A DNA stretch of 64,000 bases from Marinomonas ushuaiensis DSM 15871 (GCF_000521805.1 NZ_JAMB01000008.1:104764-168763); one strand, 5' to 3'; positions 46,579-56,107 are shown, counted from the stretch's first letter. Program-made: numbers and translations. The notes: a model not told the origin generated them from the letters alone.

Positions 46579-48612
46579 CTAGCCATTAAGCGTAAGCACA
46601 CTCGTTTTACTGATACGATGACGATAAATCTCTCGAAGGTATTTAATCGCATTCTTCACATTATTTATGTCCAAGCGGATGTCATTGATAGACACAAAAC
46701 TTTGTGGGCTTTCAATTAATTCACGATATTTTTTCTCGTACATAGGCTTAATTGCATACCAGTTTGTATCCAAAATTTTCGCCGGGTTTTCATACGTCGT
46801 GAAATATTCATCAATCAGAGATTCATCAAGCTCTTCACTTTGAATCATACTAATAATCGCTTGATCGATTTCATTCGTGTATCGGTAAGCATCACGTGCA
46901 AAACAGCGTTTCATGTAAGCAACCATAAGTGTTAAAAAATCATCACTTAAACATGGGCTTTTCGCAATAAGTGTCGTCAATGACAAGTTTGCTGACGCGC
47001 CAATCACAAGAGCGTAACGCTTCAAAGTTGTGTTTGGACATAAACGATTCAAGTGCATTTTCAACCGATTTAATGCAGTGAAAGACAATTTATAGTCTCG
47101 TGGCAAAGAAATAATAGAAACAATCGATGAACAGTTTTTAAAGAAATGTAGGTGGTTCAATGTACTGGCATCGAAGCCACTTTTTCTGTAGACCTTAATA
47201 GCTTCACGATATTTTTCTGATTCCACAGGCAAAACACTTACACCTTCAATCGCGGAGGTATCTGCATTAAAGTGTGGTAATTCAATAGAGCGACAGAACA
47301 AGTCGTCAATATCAACACTGTCTTGACGTACACCTTCACCAACAACGCTTTCAGCATACGCAACAGCAACTGGGCCTGCCAAACTCATAAATAAATCATT
47401 GGCATCAAGGCGAATCGTTTCAGAAATATCAATTCCCGCACGACGGAAGTAATCTTCATCGTAATCGGTTGTTACTGCTTGTGCGGTTAGAATGTTGAAA
47501 ATTTGCTGAGAAATATACTGATTTGCATATTTTTCCATGGTGTTTACATCGATGTTATCCGCGTTCCCACCATTTTCTTCTTCGGCATAACGCATGATGT
47601 CATTAGAGATCAACATCATCGAGTTCCAAGGACGAATACGCTCCATCACATCAGCAGGGACTTCGTCATTATCTCGCTCTTCGTTATAAGAGAAATTCCA
47701 TTCTTCAGAAATATATTTCGTTAGCAAACGTCCCGCATTAATATGCAAAGCTTCCGAGATTTCAACATTCTTCCCTGAGATATTCGGTAAAATACAAATA
47801 CCAGACGTAAAGATAGGCTCAAATACAAAGCTATGGCGCTTGTCTGCAAGCTGGCTTTGACTCTGAGCAGAACGATAGTCAAACGTTTTGCTTAAATAAG
47901 AAAATTGCTGCGCTAAACCGAATTCTGATGCCATACCTGACCCGGTACCACCACCAGCACTGAAGATATAGAAATAAAGACGAGATTGATTTGCTTTAAT
48001 ACCGCATGAATCCACAAGGTAAGAATGCATTTGCTTCCATTCTTCATTAATAAATGTGGTCGCATCTTTATTAAGAATTATTTTGGCTAAATATTGACCT
48101 AAGATAGGCGCATTACCGGCACCACCAGCATGAACTTCAGAAAAGTCCATTATTTGCAGTTTTTTGTATTCCTCTAAAAACTGAGCTCTTCCCTCTTGAT
48201 TAGAAAAACGTATTCGTCCTTCAATATCTTTATCCAAATCACCAAGTAAGACAATCGGCTCAATTAAAAAGACAGGTTTAAAACCATCCTTTCCTTCCAT
48301 CGGTAAGTGTTTTCTAATCCAACGTAAAGGGCGAAACTCACCTTCACCATCCAACATCTCTTGGCTTTCAACTTCCCGCATATAATTTGCTCTCGCTTCA
48401 TACACAAGCGACGCAACGTCTAACGCGATATTAGAACCACAACGACCTAAACCAATAAGGCAAACAGAAGGAAAGACCTGATCGTTAACAACAGTTCCAT
48501 CTACTACAGGTGGGTGAATTCTGTTACGAACTATGTCTAAATTTTCTAAGATTTGCTCTAGATTAGTCTCAGTGAAATAAAGGTGTTCTATTGGGAGGTT
48601 TTCTTGGCTCAT
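46579..48612 (-). CDS. FtsZ/tubulin-superfamily GTPase, divergent (677 residues)
   Basis: The start with AAGGATG upstream gives MSQENLPIEHLYF; a TTG seven codons earlier is in frame. Nucleotide-site elements occur in tubulin order: T1-like CLIGLGRCGSNIALDV (about 51-66), the tubulin/FtsZ signature FSAGGGTGSGMASE (T4, about 217-230), T6-like MMLISNDIMR (about 332-341) resembling FtsZ IPND, helix ANQYISQQIFNIL, and a T7-like RLDANDLF (about 401-408) keeping D-x-x-D. An acidic insert of about 40 residues lies near 310-355, and a C-terminal part of about 200 residues is not like FtsZ. It has no membrane segment. It resembles the FtsZ-like families of Makarova and Koonin, not division FtsZ. Function unknown. 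Confidence 0.82.
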   Translation of the reverse strand: MSQENLPIEHLYFTETNLEQILENLDIVRNRIHPPVVDGTVVNDQVFPSVCLIGLGRCGSNIALDVASLVYEARANYMREVESQEMLDGEGEFRPLRWIRKHLPMEGKDGFKPVFLIEPIVLLGDLDKDIEGRIRFSNQEGRAQFLEEYKKLQIMDFSEVHAGGAGNAPILGQYLAKIILNKDATTFINEEWKQMHSYLVDSCGIKANQSRLYFYIFSAGGGTGSGMASEFGLAQQFSYLSKTFDYRSAQSQSQLADKRHSFVFEPIFTSGICILPNISGKNVEISEALHINAGRLLTKYISEEWNFSYNEERDNDEVPADVMERIRPWNSMMLISNDIMRYAEEENGGNADNIDVNTMEKYANQYISQQIFNILTAQAVTTDYDEDYFRRAGIDISETIRLDANDLFMSLAGPVAVAYAESVVGEGVRQDSVDIDDLFCRSIELPHFNADTSAIEGVSVLPVESEKYREAIKVYRKSGFDASTLNHLHFFKNCSSIVSIISLPRDYKLSFTALNRLKMHLNRLCPNTTLKRYALVIGASANLSLTTLIAKSPCLSDDFLTLMVAYMKRCFARDAYRYTNEIDQAIISMIQSEELDESLIDEYFTTYENPAKILDTNWYAIKPMYEKKYRELIESPQSFVSINDIRLDINNVKNAIKYLREIYRHRISKTSVLTLNG

Positions 48613-48857
48613 GCGGCATCCTTTTTGAAGCAAATTACTTACAACAGATAATCATTCATGCTATTAACCAGTTAATGTGATATCAAAGCAGGCTTTTGAT
48701 CTGTTAAATTTACATTTTTTTTGCAATTTTATGTATAGACAATATCATTCTTGATATAGCAATGACACTAATATACAAAATACAAAGACAAAAGTGCATA
48801 ACTTATTTTTTGTACTACTCTATACAGAATCTCAGATAATTATCTAAGGTGGATCCT

Positions 48858-49148
48858 TTGTCCATTTCCTCAGTATCAAACAATAATACATCTACGACTT
48901 CTCTTTATTTGCAGCCAGAGAAAGTAGACGTACGCCAAGATTTTAAGAACAACCAAGATCCAGTTCAGTTATCTGACCAAGCCAAACAACTATTATTGAG
49001 CCAGGGTCAAAATAAAGAATCAGAAAAAAAAGAGACAGGGAAGGAGTCGGTACAAATATCATCAAGTATTGGCAGGACATCTAGAATCACAGGATTACAC
49101 AGAGAGGATGTCGCTGCTTTATACCGATCTATAGATAAACTAACTTAA
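48858..49148 (+). CDS. Small hydrophilic protein of unknown function
   Basis: 96 residues from a TTG that has AAGGTGG five bases before it; an in-frame GTG at 48849 lacks a ribosome site. The sequence is Ser/Asn/Gln-rich and largely disordered in character, with a short conserved-looking helix VQLSDQAKQLLLSQGQ near residue 36 and a second, HREDVAALYRSIDKL, at the C terminus. No signal peptide or membrane helix is present. It is divergent from the tubulin-like gene across 245 bases of AT-rich DNA. Whether the two are functionally linked is unknown. Confidence 0.6.
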   Translation: MSISSVSNNNTSTTSLYLQPEKVDVRQDFKNNQDPVQLSDQAKQLLLSQGQNKESEKKETGKESVQISSSIGRTSRITGLHREDVAALYRSIDKLT

Positions 49149-49166
49149 TCTATAGCTCACTGACCT

Positions 49167-50684
49167 TTAACTAAAGGTCAGTGTATAACCACTTAAAACA
49201 AGAGCTTCAGCCTCTCGTTGTAAATTAGCCAGCGTTAAAGGCCTACCATCTAACCACTCAGGTAGAAACTCAGCGTGCAAATTTTTATTATTCGCTTTCA
49301 ATGTAAAAATAGGCATATCGCCTTCCTTTCTGTCATCGTGCAATAAAATAGACAGCCTTAGTAGAATAGATAAACGATCTAGGTCTTGTTGATCACTTTT
49401 TGTGAAACGGTAATCAAGTGATTGAGTAAACTTACGACGGTGACGTAAAATCAAATTAGCCAACGCTTGCTGCTCTTGTTGAGAGAACCCCGGCATATCT
49501 GATTCACTAATGATATAAGCACCGTGTTTATGGTATCGACTGTGTGAAATTCCAACACCCACTTCATGAAGTAACCCTGCCCAGCGAAGTAAATCTTCGC
49601 TAGAAATGCTCCCCAGATTCCAATCATCTTTCACTTGAGCCAAAGCGGACAATGCGGTGTGTGTTACTAATTTGGCTTGCTCTGTATCAATATGATATTG
49701 ATTCAACATGTAATTGACTGTGCGTTCTCGAATATCAGTTTCAGCATAACGCCCCATAATGTCATACAGTACCCCTTCTCTCAGTGCGCCATTAGAGAAA
49801 TCCATTTGCTTGATATCAAAACATTCAAAGACAGCCGTTAGTATGGCAATCCCAGCAGCGAATGTACCTTTACGCTCAGGCTTGAGACCCGGCAAATCAA
49901 TATTGTCTGCATGACCAGCTAGAAATAATGCTTTTTGGATTTGTTTGAGCGATTTAGGGGTAATACCTTTTTTGCTCCAATTATTTTCCTTAACAATATT
50001 AAAAGCCGCTTTAGCAGTTCCAGATGAACCAATAGCCACATCCCATGTTTCATCTAAATAATCGTCTTGAATACTTAAGAGTTCTAGACGCGCAGCCGTA
50101 ACGGCTTTTTGGAAGTTAGACTTATTAATCGAACCATCTTCAAAAAAACGCTGTCGGAAACTAACACAACCCATATGAAGACTTTCAGTTAATATTGGCT
50201 CCAATTGCTGACCAATAATAAACTCGGTACTACCGCCACCAATATCCACTACCAAACGCTTTGAATCACCATGATCCATGGTTCTTGAAACACCCACATA
50301 AATTAAGCGGGCTTCTTCCCTTCCTGCGATAATTTCAACCGGATGACTCATGATATCCATCGCCTTACCAATGAAATCATATCGATTTCTGGCAACACGT
50401 AGAGCATTCGTACCAACCACACGAACTGACCCTGGAGGCATATCTTCAATAACTTGTGCAAATTGCGCTAAACAATCCAAACCTCTTTGTTGAGAAGCAT
50501 CATCAAGATGACCGTTCACCAACCCTGCGGCCAACTGAACTTTTTCACCAAACTCCCCAGTAATGCGCAGTTGTCCATGCGTAACTTGAGCAACAACCAT
50601 ATGAAAGCTATTTGACCCTAGGTCAATCGCCGCAATTTTTTCAAAGGGAAAGTCATGAGATTGTTGCAAAAAGAGTGATTGCAT
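49167..50684 (-). CDS. ppx: Exopolyphosphatase
   Basis: 505 residues (E. coli Ppx 513). It removes terminal phosphate from inorganic polyphosphate chains. The ASKHA-fold motifs are clear: IAAIDLGSNSFHMVVAQ near residue 17, RLVVDIGGGSTEFIIG near 142, and a C-terminal HD-type domain with WAGLLHEVGVGISHSRYHKH near 366. A GppA activity on pppGpp is possible in this family. It is opposed to ppk1 function, which is encoded about 10 kb away. It reads away from rho. Confidence 0.95.
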   Translation of the reverse strand: MQSLFLQQSHDFPFEKIAAIDLGSNSFHMVVAQVTHGQLRITGEFGEKVQLAAGLVNGHLDDASQQRGLDCLAQFAQVIEDMPPGSVRVVGTNALRVARNRYDFIGKAMDIMSHPVEIIAGREEARLIYVGVSRTMDHGDSKRLVVDIGGGSTEFIIGQQLEPILTESLHMGCVSFRQRFFEDGSINKSNFQKAVTAARLELLSIQDDYLDETWDVAIGSSGTAKAAFNIVKENNWSKKGITPKSLKQIQKALFLAGHADNIDLPGLKPERKGTFAAGIAILTAVFECFDIKQMDFSNGALREGVLYDIMGRYAETDIRERTVNYMLNQYHIDTEQAKLVTHTALSALAQVKDDWNLGSISSEDLLRWAGLLHEVGVGISHSRYHKHGAYIISESDMPGFSQQEQQALANLILRHRRKFTQSLDYRFTKSDQQDLDRLSILLRLSILLHDDRKEGDMPIFTLKANNKNLHAEFLPEWLDGRPLTLANLQREAEALVLSGYTLTFS

Positions 50685-51209
50685 TCAGAAAGCCTTTTTA
50701 TTACAGAAGTCTTAATAGAAAGAAGAGTATATCAGCTACCGGCAACCCCATTGACAAGAAAGTACTCAAAAATTCGAAATATCAGATGATAGTTTTATGA
50801 ATTCGAACGATTTTTTAGAAAAAGCAAGCTGAGCAAGGTGTTATTTTTTCAAAAAAACGCCATCAAACTCAGATTAACTCTGAGTTTGATCAAAAAATTA
50901 TCAGTTTTTCTTTTTTTCCGAGATTTGACTATAGACCTCGCCTTTAAGTCGAACTATAGTATGGAAGGTCTCAACAGTGATAAGACGAACGATTTGTCTT
51001 GTTCAGACTCGAATCAAATTGTTTCGCGCTGTATTGGCTATGCCCTATCCGGGCGGTTAAACAAGAACAAAAGACTTACTTAAATTGTTCTCTGTTTTTT
51101 AGTGCCGAATAGCTGATACTTTGTAAAATACTTCCAGACACAAATTATTGTTACTTAACTCTAATTCCGTCAATTTTCCTCTAATGAGCTAATACAAAAA
51201 AATCCATTT
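50685..51209. other. Divergent intergenic region between ppx and rho, without trxA
   Basis: In Pseudomonas, trxA lies between ppx and rho. Here no thioredoxin-like frame (no WCGPC) is present. The interval contains a perfect hairpin at 50862-50890 and a GC-richer leader near 51040-51056 (CTATCCGGGCGG). The remaining short open frames look accidental. Confidence 0.6.
50862..50890. terminator. Orphan terminator-like hairpin in the ppx-rho interval
   Basis: The 12-base arms ATCAAACTCAGA and TCTGAGTTTGAT are perfectly complementary with a 5-base loop. In the minus direction the stem is followed by GGCGTTTTTTT, a classic intrinsic terminator. No gene upstream in that direction is visible, so it may end a small RNA or antisense transcript, or be a relic. 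Confidence 0.7.
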
Positions 51210-52475
51210 ATGAACCTTACCGACTTAAAACAGAAATCAGTACACGAACTTTTAGAAATTGCAGCAGAAATGGGCCTAGACAACATGGCTCGTTCTCGTA
51301 AGCAAGATGTCATTTTCTCAATCCTAAAGCGTCATGCAAAAGGTGGGGAAGACATTTATGGCGACGGCATTCTAGAAATTCTTCAAGATGGCTTTGGCTT
51401 CCTACGTTCTCCTGACTGCTCTTACTTAGCAGGCCCAGATGATATTTACGTATCCCCAAGCCAAATCAGACGTTTCAACCTTCGTACTGGCGACACTATC
51501 GCTGGGAAGATTCGTCCGCCCAAAGATGGTGAGCGCTACTTTGCATTGCTAAAAGTTAATGAAATTAACTTTGATAAGCCAGAAAGCGTTCGCAACAAAA
51601 TTCTTTTTGAAAACTTAACACCATTATTTCCAGATGAACGTCTATTGATGGAAGCAGGTAACGGTTCTACGGAAGATGTGACGTCTCGTATTATCGACCT
51701 TGTTGCTCCAATGGGTAAAGGTCAGCGTGCCTTAGTTGTTTCTCCGCCTAAAGCGGGTAAAACCTTCATGCTACAAAATATTGCAAACGCCATTACGCGT
51801 AACAGCCCAGATTGTCATTTGATCGTTCTACTAATCGATGAACGTCCGGAAGAAGTGACAGAAATGTCTCGCACTGTTCGCGGTGAAGTGGTTGCTTCTA
51901 CATTTGATGAACCACCAGCACGCCACGTTCAAGTAGCAGAAATGGTAATCGAAAAAGCGAAACGTCTAGTTGAGCATAAACGCGATGTTGTTATTCTACT
52001 AGACTCAATCACTCGTCTAGCCCGCGCTTACAACACAGTTATTCCATCTTCGGGTAAAGTATTAACTGGTGGTGTTGATGCTAATGCCCTAGAACGTCCA
52101 AAACGCTTCTTTGGTGCGGCTCGTAATATCGAAGAAGGTGGCAGTTTAACCATTATCGCAACAGCTCTTGTTGATACTGGTTCGAAAATGGACGAAGTTA
52201 TCTTTGAGGAGTTCAAAGGTACTGGTAACTCAGAACTTCACCTTGATCGTAAAATTGCGGAAAAACGTACTTTCCCTGCAATCAATATTCGTCGTTCAGG
52301 CACACGTCGTGAAGATTTATTGACCTCCGAAGATGAATTACAACGCATGTGGATTCTTCGTAAGCTTTTGAACCCTATGGAAGATGTTGCTGCAACAGAA
52401 TTCTTGATTGATCGTCTAAAAGTAACTCAAACAAACGATGAGTTCTTCGAGTCAATGAAAGGAAAGAATAAATAA
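51210..52475 (+). CDS. rho: Transcription termination factor Rho
   Basis: 421 residues (E. coli 419). This hexameric RNA helicase ends untranslated transcripts. The N-terminal domain and RNP1 motif [20 protein letters not shown] near residue 61 are followed by Walker [17 protein letters not shown] near 175 and Walker [18 protein letters not shown] near 259, plus the R-loop [20 protein letters not shown]. It is a single gene with its own leader and terminator. Confidence 0.98.
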   Translation: MNLTDLKQKSVHELLEIAAEMGLDNMARSRKQDVIFSILKRHAKGGEDIYGDGILEILQDGFGFLRSPDCSYLAGPDDIYVSPSQIRRFNLRTGDTIAGKIRPPKDGERYFALLKVNEINFDKPESVRNKILFENLTPLFPDERLLMEAGNGSTEDVTSRIIDLVAPMGKGQRALVVSPPKAGKTFMLQNIANAITRNSPDCHLIVLLIDERPEEVTEMSRTVRGEVVASTFDEPPARHVQVAEMVIEKAKRLVEHKRDVVILLDSITRLARAYNTVIPSSGKVLTGGVDANALERPKRFFGAARNIEEGGSLTIIATALVDTGSKMDEVIFEEFKGTGNSELHLDRKIAEKRTFPAINIRRSGTRREDLLTSEDELQRMWILRKLLNPMEDVAATEFLIDRLKVTQTNDEFFESMKGKNK

Positions 52476-52497
52476 TTCTGCTTTGCATACCACAAAA

Positions 52498-52527
52498 TAA
52501 GCCACTTAAGTAAAGTGGCTTTTTTTT
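52498..52527 (+). terminator. Terminator after rho
   Basis: AAGCCACTT / AAGTGGCTT with a short loop and eight T. It lies about 20 bases past the rho stop codon. Confidence 0.9.
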
Positions 52528-52604
52528 AGATACATAATCAAATTAGTGAATTATTGTTTGTCTGTTTTTGTTGAAAAGGACGGCGACGGTATCGGAGTAA
52601 CTGT

Positions 52605-53333
52605 ATGAAAGATATTACCGCCAAGGTAAAAGAAGTTGAGTTAGTTAATAAAAACGTACACCAAATCACCTTACAAGCAGATGACTTTTCATTTAAGGCT
52701 GGCCAATATTTAATGGTCGCTTTACCATCTGGCGAGCAAGTTCCCTACTCTATTGGTAGCGCTCCACATGAACTGCCTGATTTAACTTTATATATTCTGG
52801 TTTCAGATCCAGAATCGCTCGCAAGCAAAGTGGTTGAACACATAAAGTCAAATGACAACATCACAATCAAAGCACCAGGTGGTGATTGTCACGTTCAAAA
52901 TGGTATTTTAGATTCTAATCCTGAGCACATTTTATTGATTGCTGGCGGCACAGGTTTTGCTCAAGTTAAAAGTTTATATGAAGATTTAGTAGCACAAAAT
53001 TTCCAAGGTAAAGTGTCTTTGTATTGGGGTGTAAGAACCTTTGAAGATACCTTCGCACATTCATGGTTAGACAGCGTGAAGACAGATACTAAGTTTTCTT
53101 TGAATGTCATCGTTAATGATAAACATGAAGAGTGGCATGGCAGAACAGGCTGGTTGTATGAAGCTGTTTTGACCGATCATTCTGATTTAAGCAAAAGCGT
53201 TGCTTTTATCAGCGGCTCAGTTGGTATGGTTTATGGAACATTTGATCAATTAGAACTAAAAGGCTTAACAAAAAATCGCTGTTTCTCTGATGTTTTTGCT
53301 TATGCTCCACATCCAACTAAACCACAGTTATAA
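52605..53333 (+). CDS. fre: NAD(P)H-dependent flavin reductase / ferredoxin-NAD(P) reductase-like protein (Fre/UbiB type)
   Basis: 242 residues (E. coli Fre 233). FAD-binding VPYSIGSAPHELPDLTLYIL near residue 46 and NAD(P)-binding LLIAGGTGFAQVKSLYED near 109, with C-terminal AFISGSVGMVYGTFDQL, fit the Fre family. It reduces free flavins or ferredoxin-like partners with NAD(P)H. A homologue lies downstream of rho in Pseudomonas too. The symbol is by homology and the electron acceptor is unproven. Confidence 0.88.
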   Translation: MKDITAKVKEVELVNKNVHQITLQADDFSFKAGQYLMVALPSGEQVPYSIGSAPHELPDLTLYILVSDPESLASKVVEHIKSNDNITIKAPGGDCHVQNGILDSNPEHILLIAGGTGFAQVKSLYEDLVAQNFQGKVSLYWGVRTFEDTFAHSWLDSVKTDTKFSLNVIVNDKHEEWHGRTGWLYEAVLTDHSDLSKSVAFISGSVGMVYGTFDQLELKGLTKNRCFSDVFAYAPHPTKPQL

Positions 53334-53363
53334 GAACCATAAAATTTAGCTGCCGTTGGCATT

Positions 53364-53402
53364 ATAAAGGGGAGACAATCATAAGATTGCTCCCCTTTTT
53401 TA
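53364..53402. terminator. Bidirectional terminator between the flavin reductase and yfcL-like genes
   Basis: A perfect 15-base-pair stem AAAGGGGAGACAATC / GATTGCTCCCCTTT with a 4-base loop and T runs on both sides. Confidence 0.9.
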
Positions 53403-53419
53403 ATTGTGTGTTCTTCTAT

Positions 53420-53692
53420 TTATTTGGCGTTCTCACAAACCGCTTTCCATAATGACAAAATGTATTCTTGATCACTCTCGGTTAAATTCTCGGCCTCTAT
53501 CGTCTCATGTAAAATAGCATCGAAATTGGCGTCGAATTCTTCACTACCATCACCTTCAATACTACTATGTAAACCCAATAAGCCTAAAAGATAAGCGCAA
53601 TGAAAAAGCTCGTCTCCTTCTTCTGCTTGATGTTCAATTTCCCGTAGTTTATCGCACAATTGATCAGCACGATCTGCAAAAGTCATTGTCAT
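53420..53692 (-). CDS. YfcL family protein
   Basis: 90 residues. The pattern EEGDELFHCAYLLGLLGLHS near residue 24 and the C-terminal ESDQEYILSLWKAVCENA match the small E. coli YfcL family by eye. It is acidic, soluble and has no known function. It follows the mqo gene in no operon sense, as a terminator separates them. Confidence 0.65.
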   Translation of the reverse strand: MTMTFADRADQLCDKLREIEHQAEEGDELFHCAYLLGLLGLHSSIEGDGSEEFDANFDAILHETIEAENLTESDQEYILSLWKAVCENAK

Positions 53693-53734
53693 GTTAAATC
53701 TCTGTGTTGATGTATTTATATCAATTAATCCATA

Positions 53735-53764
53735 TAAAAAAGCTGGGAAATACCCAGCTTTTAA
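53735..53764. terminator. Terminator between mqo and yfcL-like genes
   Basis: AAAAGCTGGG / CCCAGCTTTT with a short loop and T and A runs on the outside. It serves as the end of mqo. Confidence 0.85.
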
Positions 53765-53788
53765 AAAATCATTGCTTTATATCGAATA

Positions 53789-55291
53789 CTAAGGATTTAG
53801 ATTTAGTGTATCTAAAGTATGCTCTCGGATAGACAGTAATAAATCTGTGTTTTCTACCAAGGACTCACCATAAGAAGGCACCATCTCTTTCATTTTCGTT
53901 TGCCATTCATCAGAAGCCAAACTATCGTGAAAACAGCGCTCTAAAATACCTATCATTGTATTAACCGTTGTTGATGCGCCCGGAGAAGCACCTAACAAAG
54001 CGGCCAATGAACCGTCTTCAGTAGTGATGGCTTCAGTCCCAAACTCCAACTTACCACCAGTATTCTCATCTTTCTTAATAATCTGAACACGTTGACCAGC
54101 ATAGGCTAGTTCCCAATCTTTATCCTGAGCATCAGGAAAAAACTGACGTAACGAATTACAACGGTCTTTATGAGACTGCATAACTTCACTGATTAAATAA
54201 CGAGTCAAATCCATGTTGTTTTTGCCCACACTCAACATAGGTTTAATATTGTTAAAGCGAACACTTTTTGGAAGGTCGAAGAGCGAGCCAGTTTTAAGGA
54301 ACTTCGTCGTGAAGCCGGCAAATGGACCAAATAAAATGGCTTTTTTGCCGTCAATAATTCGCGTGTCTAAATGAGGAACAGACATAGGTGGCGCACCGAT
54401 AGGCGCTGCGCCATAGACTTTAGCAAAGTGCTGCTCAACCAATTCTGGTTTTTCACAAACTAACCATTGGCCACTAACAGGAAAACCACCAAATCCATGA
54501 CTTTCTTTTACCTCTGCTTTTTGTAAAAGAGGTAAAGCGCCACCGCCAGCACCTAAGAAAACAAACTTAGCGTCTACTTTGCTACGAGAGCCATTTTGCT
54601 CAATCGTAACATCCCATCGACCATCCGCTTTTTTCTTTAACGCTTTTACTTCCGTATTTAGACTAAGTGTAAAATTCTCTAAACCTTCTAAATGCTTACT
54701 CATGTTCCGAGCAATCGCACCAAAATTCACATCTGTACCATGTTCAATACGTGTTGCAGCAAGAGGTTCACTATCATCACGATTATTCATAATAAGAGGC
54801 ATCCACTCTCTCATTTTTTCTCGGTCTTCTGTGTATTGCATTTCTTTAAAAGCAGGATGTGCACTCATAGCCGCATGACGCGCTTTGAGCATATCTACAT
54901 TGCGTTCCCCCCAAACAAAGCTTTGGTGAGGTACACGATGGATAAAATCTTGTGGCGCTGGCATTAAACCTTGCTTAACAAGATAAGACCAAAACTGAAG
55001 GCTAATCTCAAAAGCGGCATTAATATTCACTGCTTTATCTATATTGACTGAGCCATCATCATTTGGAGAAGTATAATTAAGTTCGCAATATGCTGCATGA
55101 CCTGTCCCGGCATTGTTCCAGCCATCTGTGCTTTCTTTTGCAATGCCATCTAAACGTTCAACCATAGTAATGGTTAACGTTGGATCAAGTTGTTTTAGTA
55201 ACACTCCTAGGGTTGTGCTCATAGCACCTCCCCCGACTAATAAAACGTCTACTGAATTTGAGGTCATAGGATTTCGCCGTGTCATAGCCAA
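53789..55291 (-). CDS. mqo: Malate:quinone oxidoreductase
   Basis: 500 residues, similar to the pseudomonad enzyme. This peripheral-membrane FAD enzyme oxidises malate to oxaloacetate and passes electrons to the quinone pool, bypassing or supplementing malate dehydrogenase. FAD-binding VLLVGGGAMSTTLGVLLKQL near residue 16 and STDGWNNAGTGHAAYCELNY near 53 are typical; the C-terminal LLGASPGASTTVNTMIGILE is strongly conserved. The start is uncertain: ATGs at residues 1, 3 and 9 (MTSNSVDVL) all lack a strong ribosome site. Confidence 0.96.
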   Translation of the reverse strand: MAMTRRNPMTSNSVDVLLVGGGAMSTTLGVLLKQLDPTLTITMVERLDGIAKESTDGWNNAGTGHAAYCELNYTSPNDDGSVNIDKAVNINAAFEISLQFWSYLVKQGLMPAPQDFIHRVPHQSFVWGERNVDMLKARHAAMSAHPAFKEMQYTEDREKMREWMPLIMNNRDDSEPLAATRIEHGTDVNFGAIARNMSKHLEGLENFTLSLNTEVKALKKKADGRWDVTIEQNGSRSKVDAKFVFLGAGGGALPLLQKAEVKESHGFGGFPVSGQWLVCEKPELVEQHFAKVYGAAPIGAPPMSVPHLDTRIIDGKKAILFGPFAGFTTKFLKTGSLFDLPKSVRFNNIKPMLSVGKNNMDLTRYLISEVMQSHKDRCNSLRQFFPDAQDKDWELAYAGQRVQIIKKDENTGGKLEFGTEAITTEDGSLAALLGASPGASTTVNTMIGILERCFHDSLASDEWQTKMKEMVPSYGESLVENTDLLLSIREHTLDTLNLNP

Positions 55292-55684
55292 TTGTGGATT
55301 TGAGACGTATTAAGAAAATAGGCTTTTGGCCAGCAGTAAATATTACGAAGGGTACTGCATTGCTTTCTTATACTCTCTCTTCAGAACGTTTTCACTTGCA
55401 TTTCAATGCTGCAAGTTCAAAAACTAACAACCTATCAAGGGTTCTGAGCAGGTTTGGCTAGATTATACGGGTTTTTAAAATAATGTCTTGAGACCTTAGT
55501 ATAAGAATGTAGATATATTCACACTTAAAAAAACAAGATGGCGCTCATTTTATTGTCTTTAGCAGCAAGATATCCGATGTTAGCAACATTAAGAAAAAAC
55601 ATGCTTCGATTTTGCTGCTATATTAAAATTATAATGTTCAATATAAATATACTAAATCTCCACTTAGCTAACAGGGAGCGCAAC
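55292..55684. other. Divergent intergenic region between mqo and the CBS gene
   Basis: No gene is evident. An inverted repeat ACTTGCA/TGCAAGT with a 9-base spacer lies at 55394-55416 and could be a regulator site for either gene, but it may also be chance. The frame upstream of the CBS gene reads as low-quality coding and is not part of it. Confidence 0.5.
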
Positions 55685-56086
55685 ATGAAAGCACAAGATA
55701 TTATGATTAAAAGTGTCATATGTGTGGATATAGATGGCCGTCTTCCTGACATAAAAAAAATTATGGAAAATCATAAATTTCACCATCTTCCAGTTACTGA
55801 TAATGGAAAGCTTGTAGGCATTATTTCAGATCGAGACCTTTTGCGATTGATCAGTCCTTTTATTGATGGCTTATCAGAGCAACCAAGAGACTTAGACACC
55901 CTCAATCGAGTCGCTCATCAAGTTATGACGCGCCAACCGATTGCCGTGAAGGCAGAGACACCAATAGAAGAGGTTCTTGCTTGGTTTAAAAGAGTGGATA
56001 TATCTTGCTTACCTGTTATTGATGAGGAGGAACAAGTTATTGGTATGATATCGTGGCGTGACCTTATCAGCCACGCCACATTTTAG
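55685..56086 (+). CDS. CBS-domain protein
   Basis: 133 residues from the ATG with GGGAG upstream; the open frame extends 49 codons earlier but is not conserved-looking. It consists of two CBS repeats (about 1-57 and 75-133) with the pattern HHLPVTDNGKLVGIISDRDL near residue 38 and CLPVIDEEEQVIGMISWRDL near 107. A Bateman pair usually binds adenine nucleotides and controls partner activity. No partner domain is present. Function unknown. Confidence 0.88.
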   Translation: MKAQDIMIKSVICVDIDGRLPDIKKIMENHKFHHLPVTDNGKLVGIISDRDLLRLISPFIDGLSEQPRDLDTLNRVAHQVMTRQPIAVKAETPIEEVLAWFKRVDISCLPVIDEEEQVIGMISWRDLISHATF

Positions 56087-56107
56087 ACTTTAATGAGACG
56101 TGATTTT

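Noticed and set aside
46579..48612. Assigning this gene as the cell-division protein FtsZ
   Set aside because: It is nearly twice the FtsZ length, lacks the C-terminal FtsA/ZipA-binding peptide and is not in the division cluster.
50838..51083. 81-residue frame between ppx and rho
   Set aside because: Begins before and reads through the orphan hairpin, lacks a ribosome site and is not thioredoxin (no CxxC active site).
55538..55684. 49-codon N-terminal extension of the CBS protein
   Set aside because: The later ATG has GGGAG upstream and begins the first CBS repeat; the extension is unlike a CBS protein.
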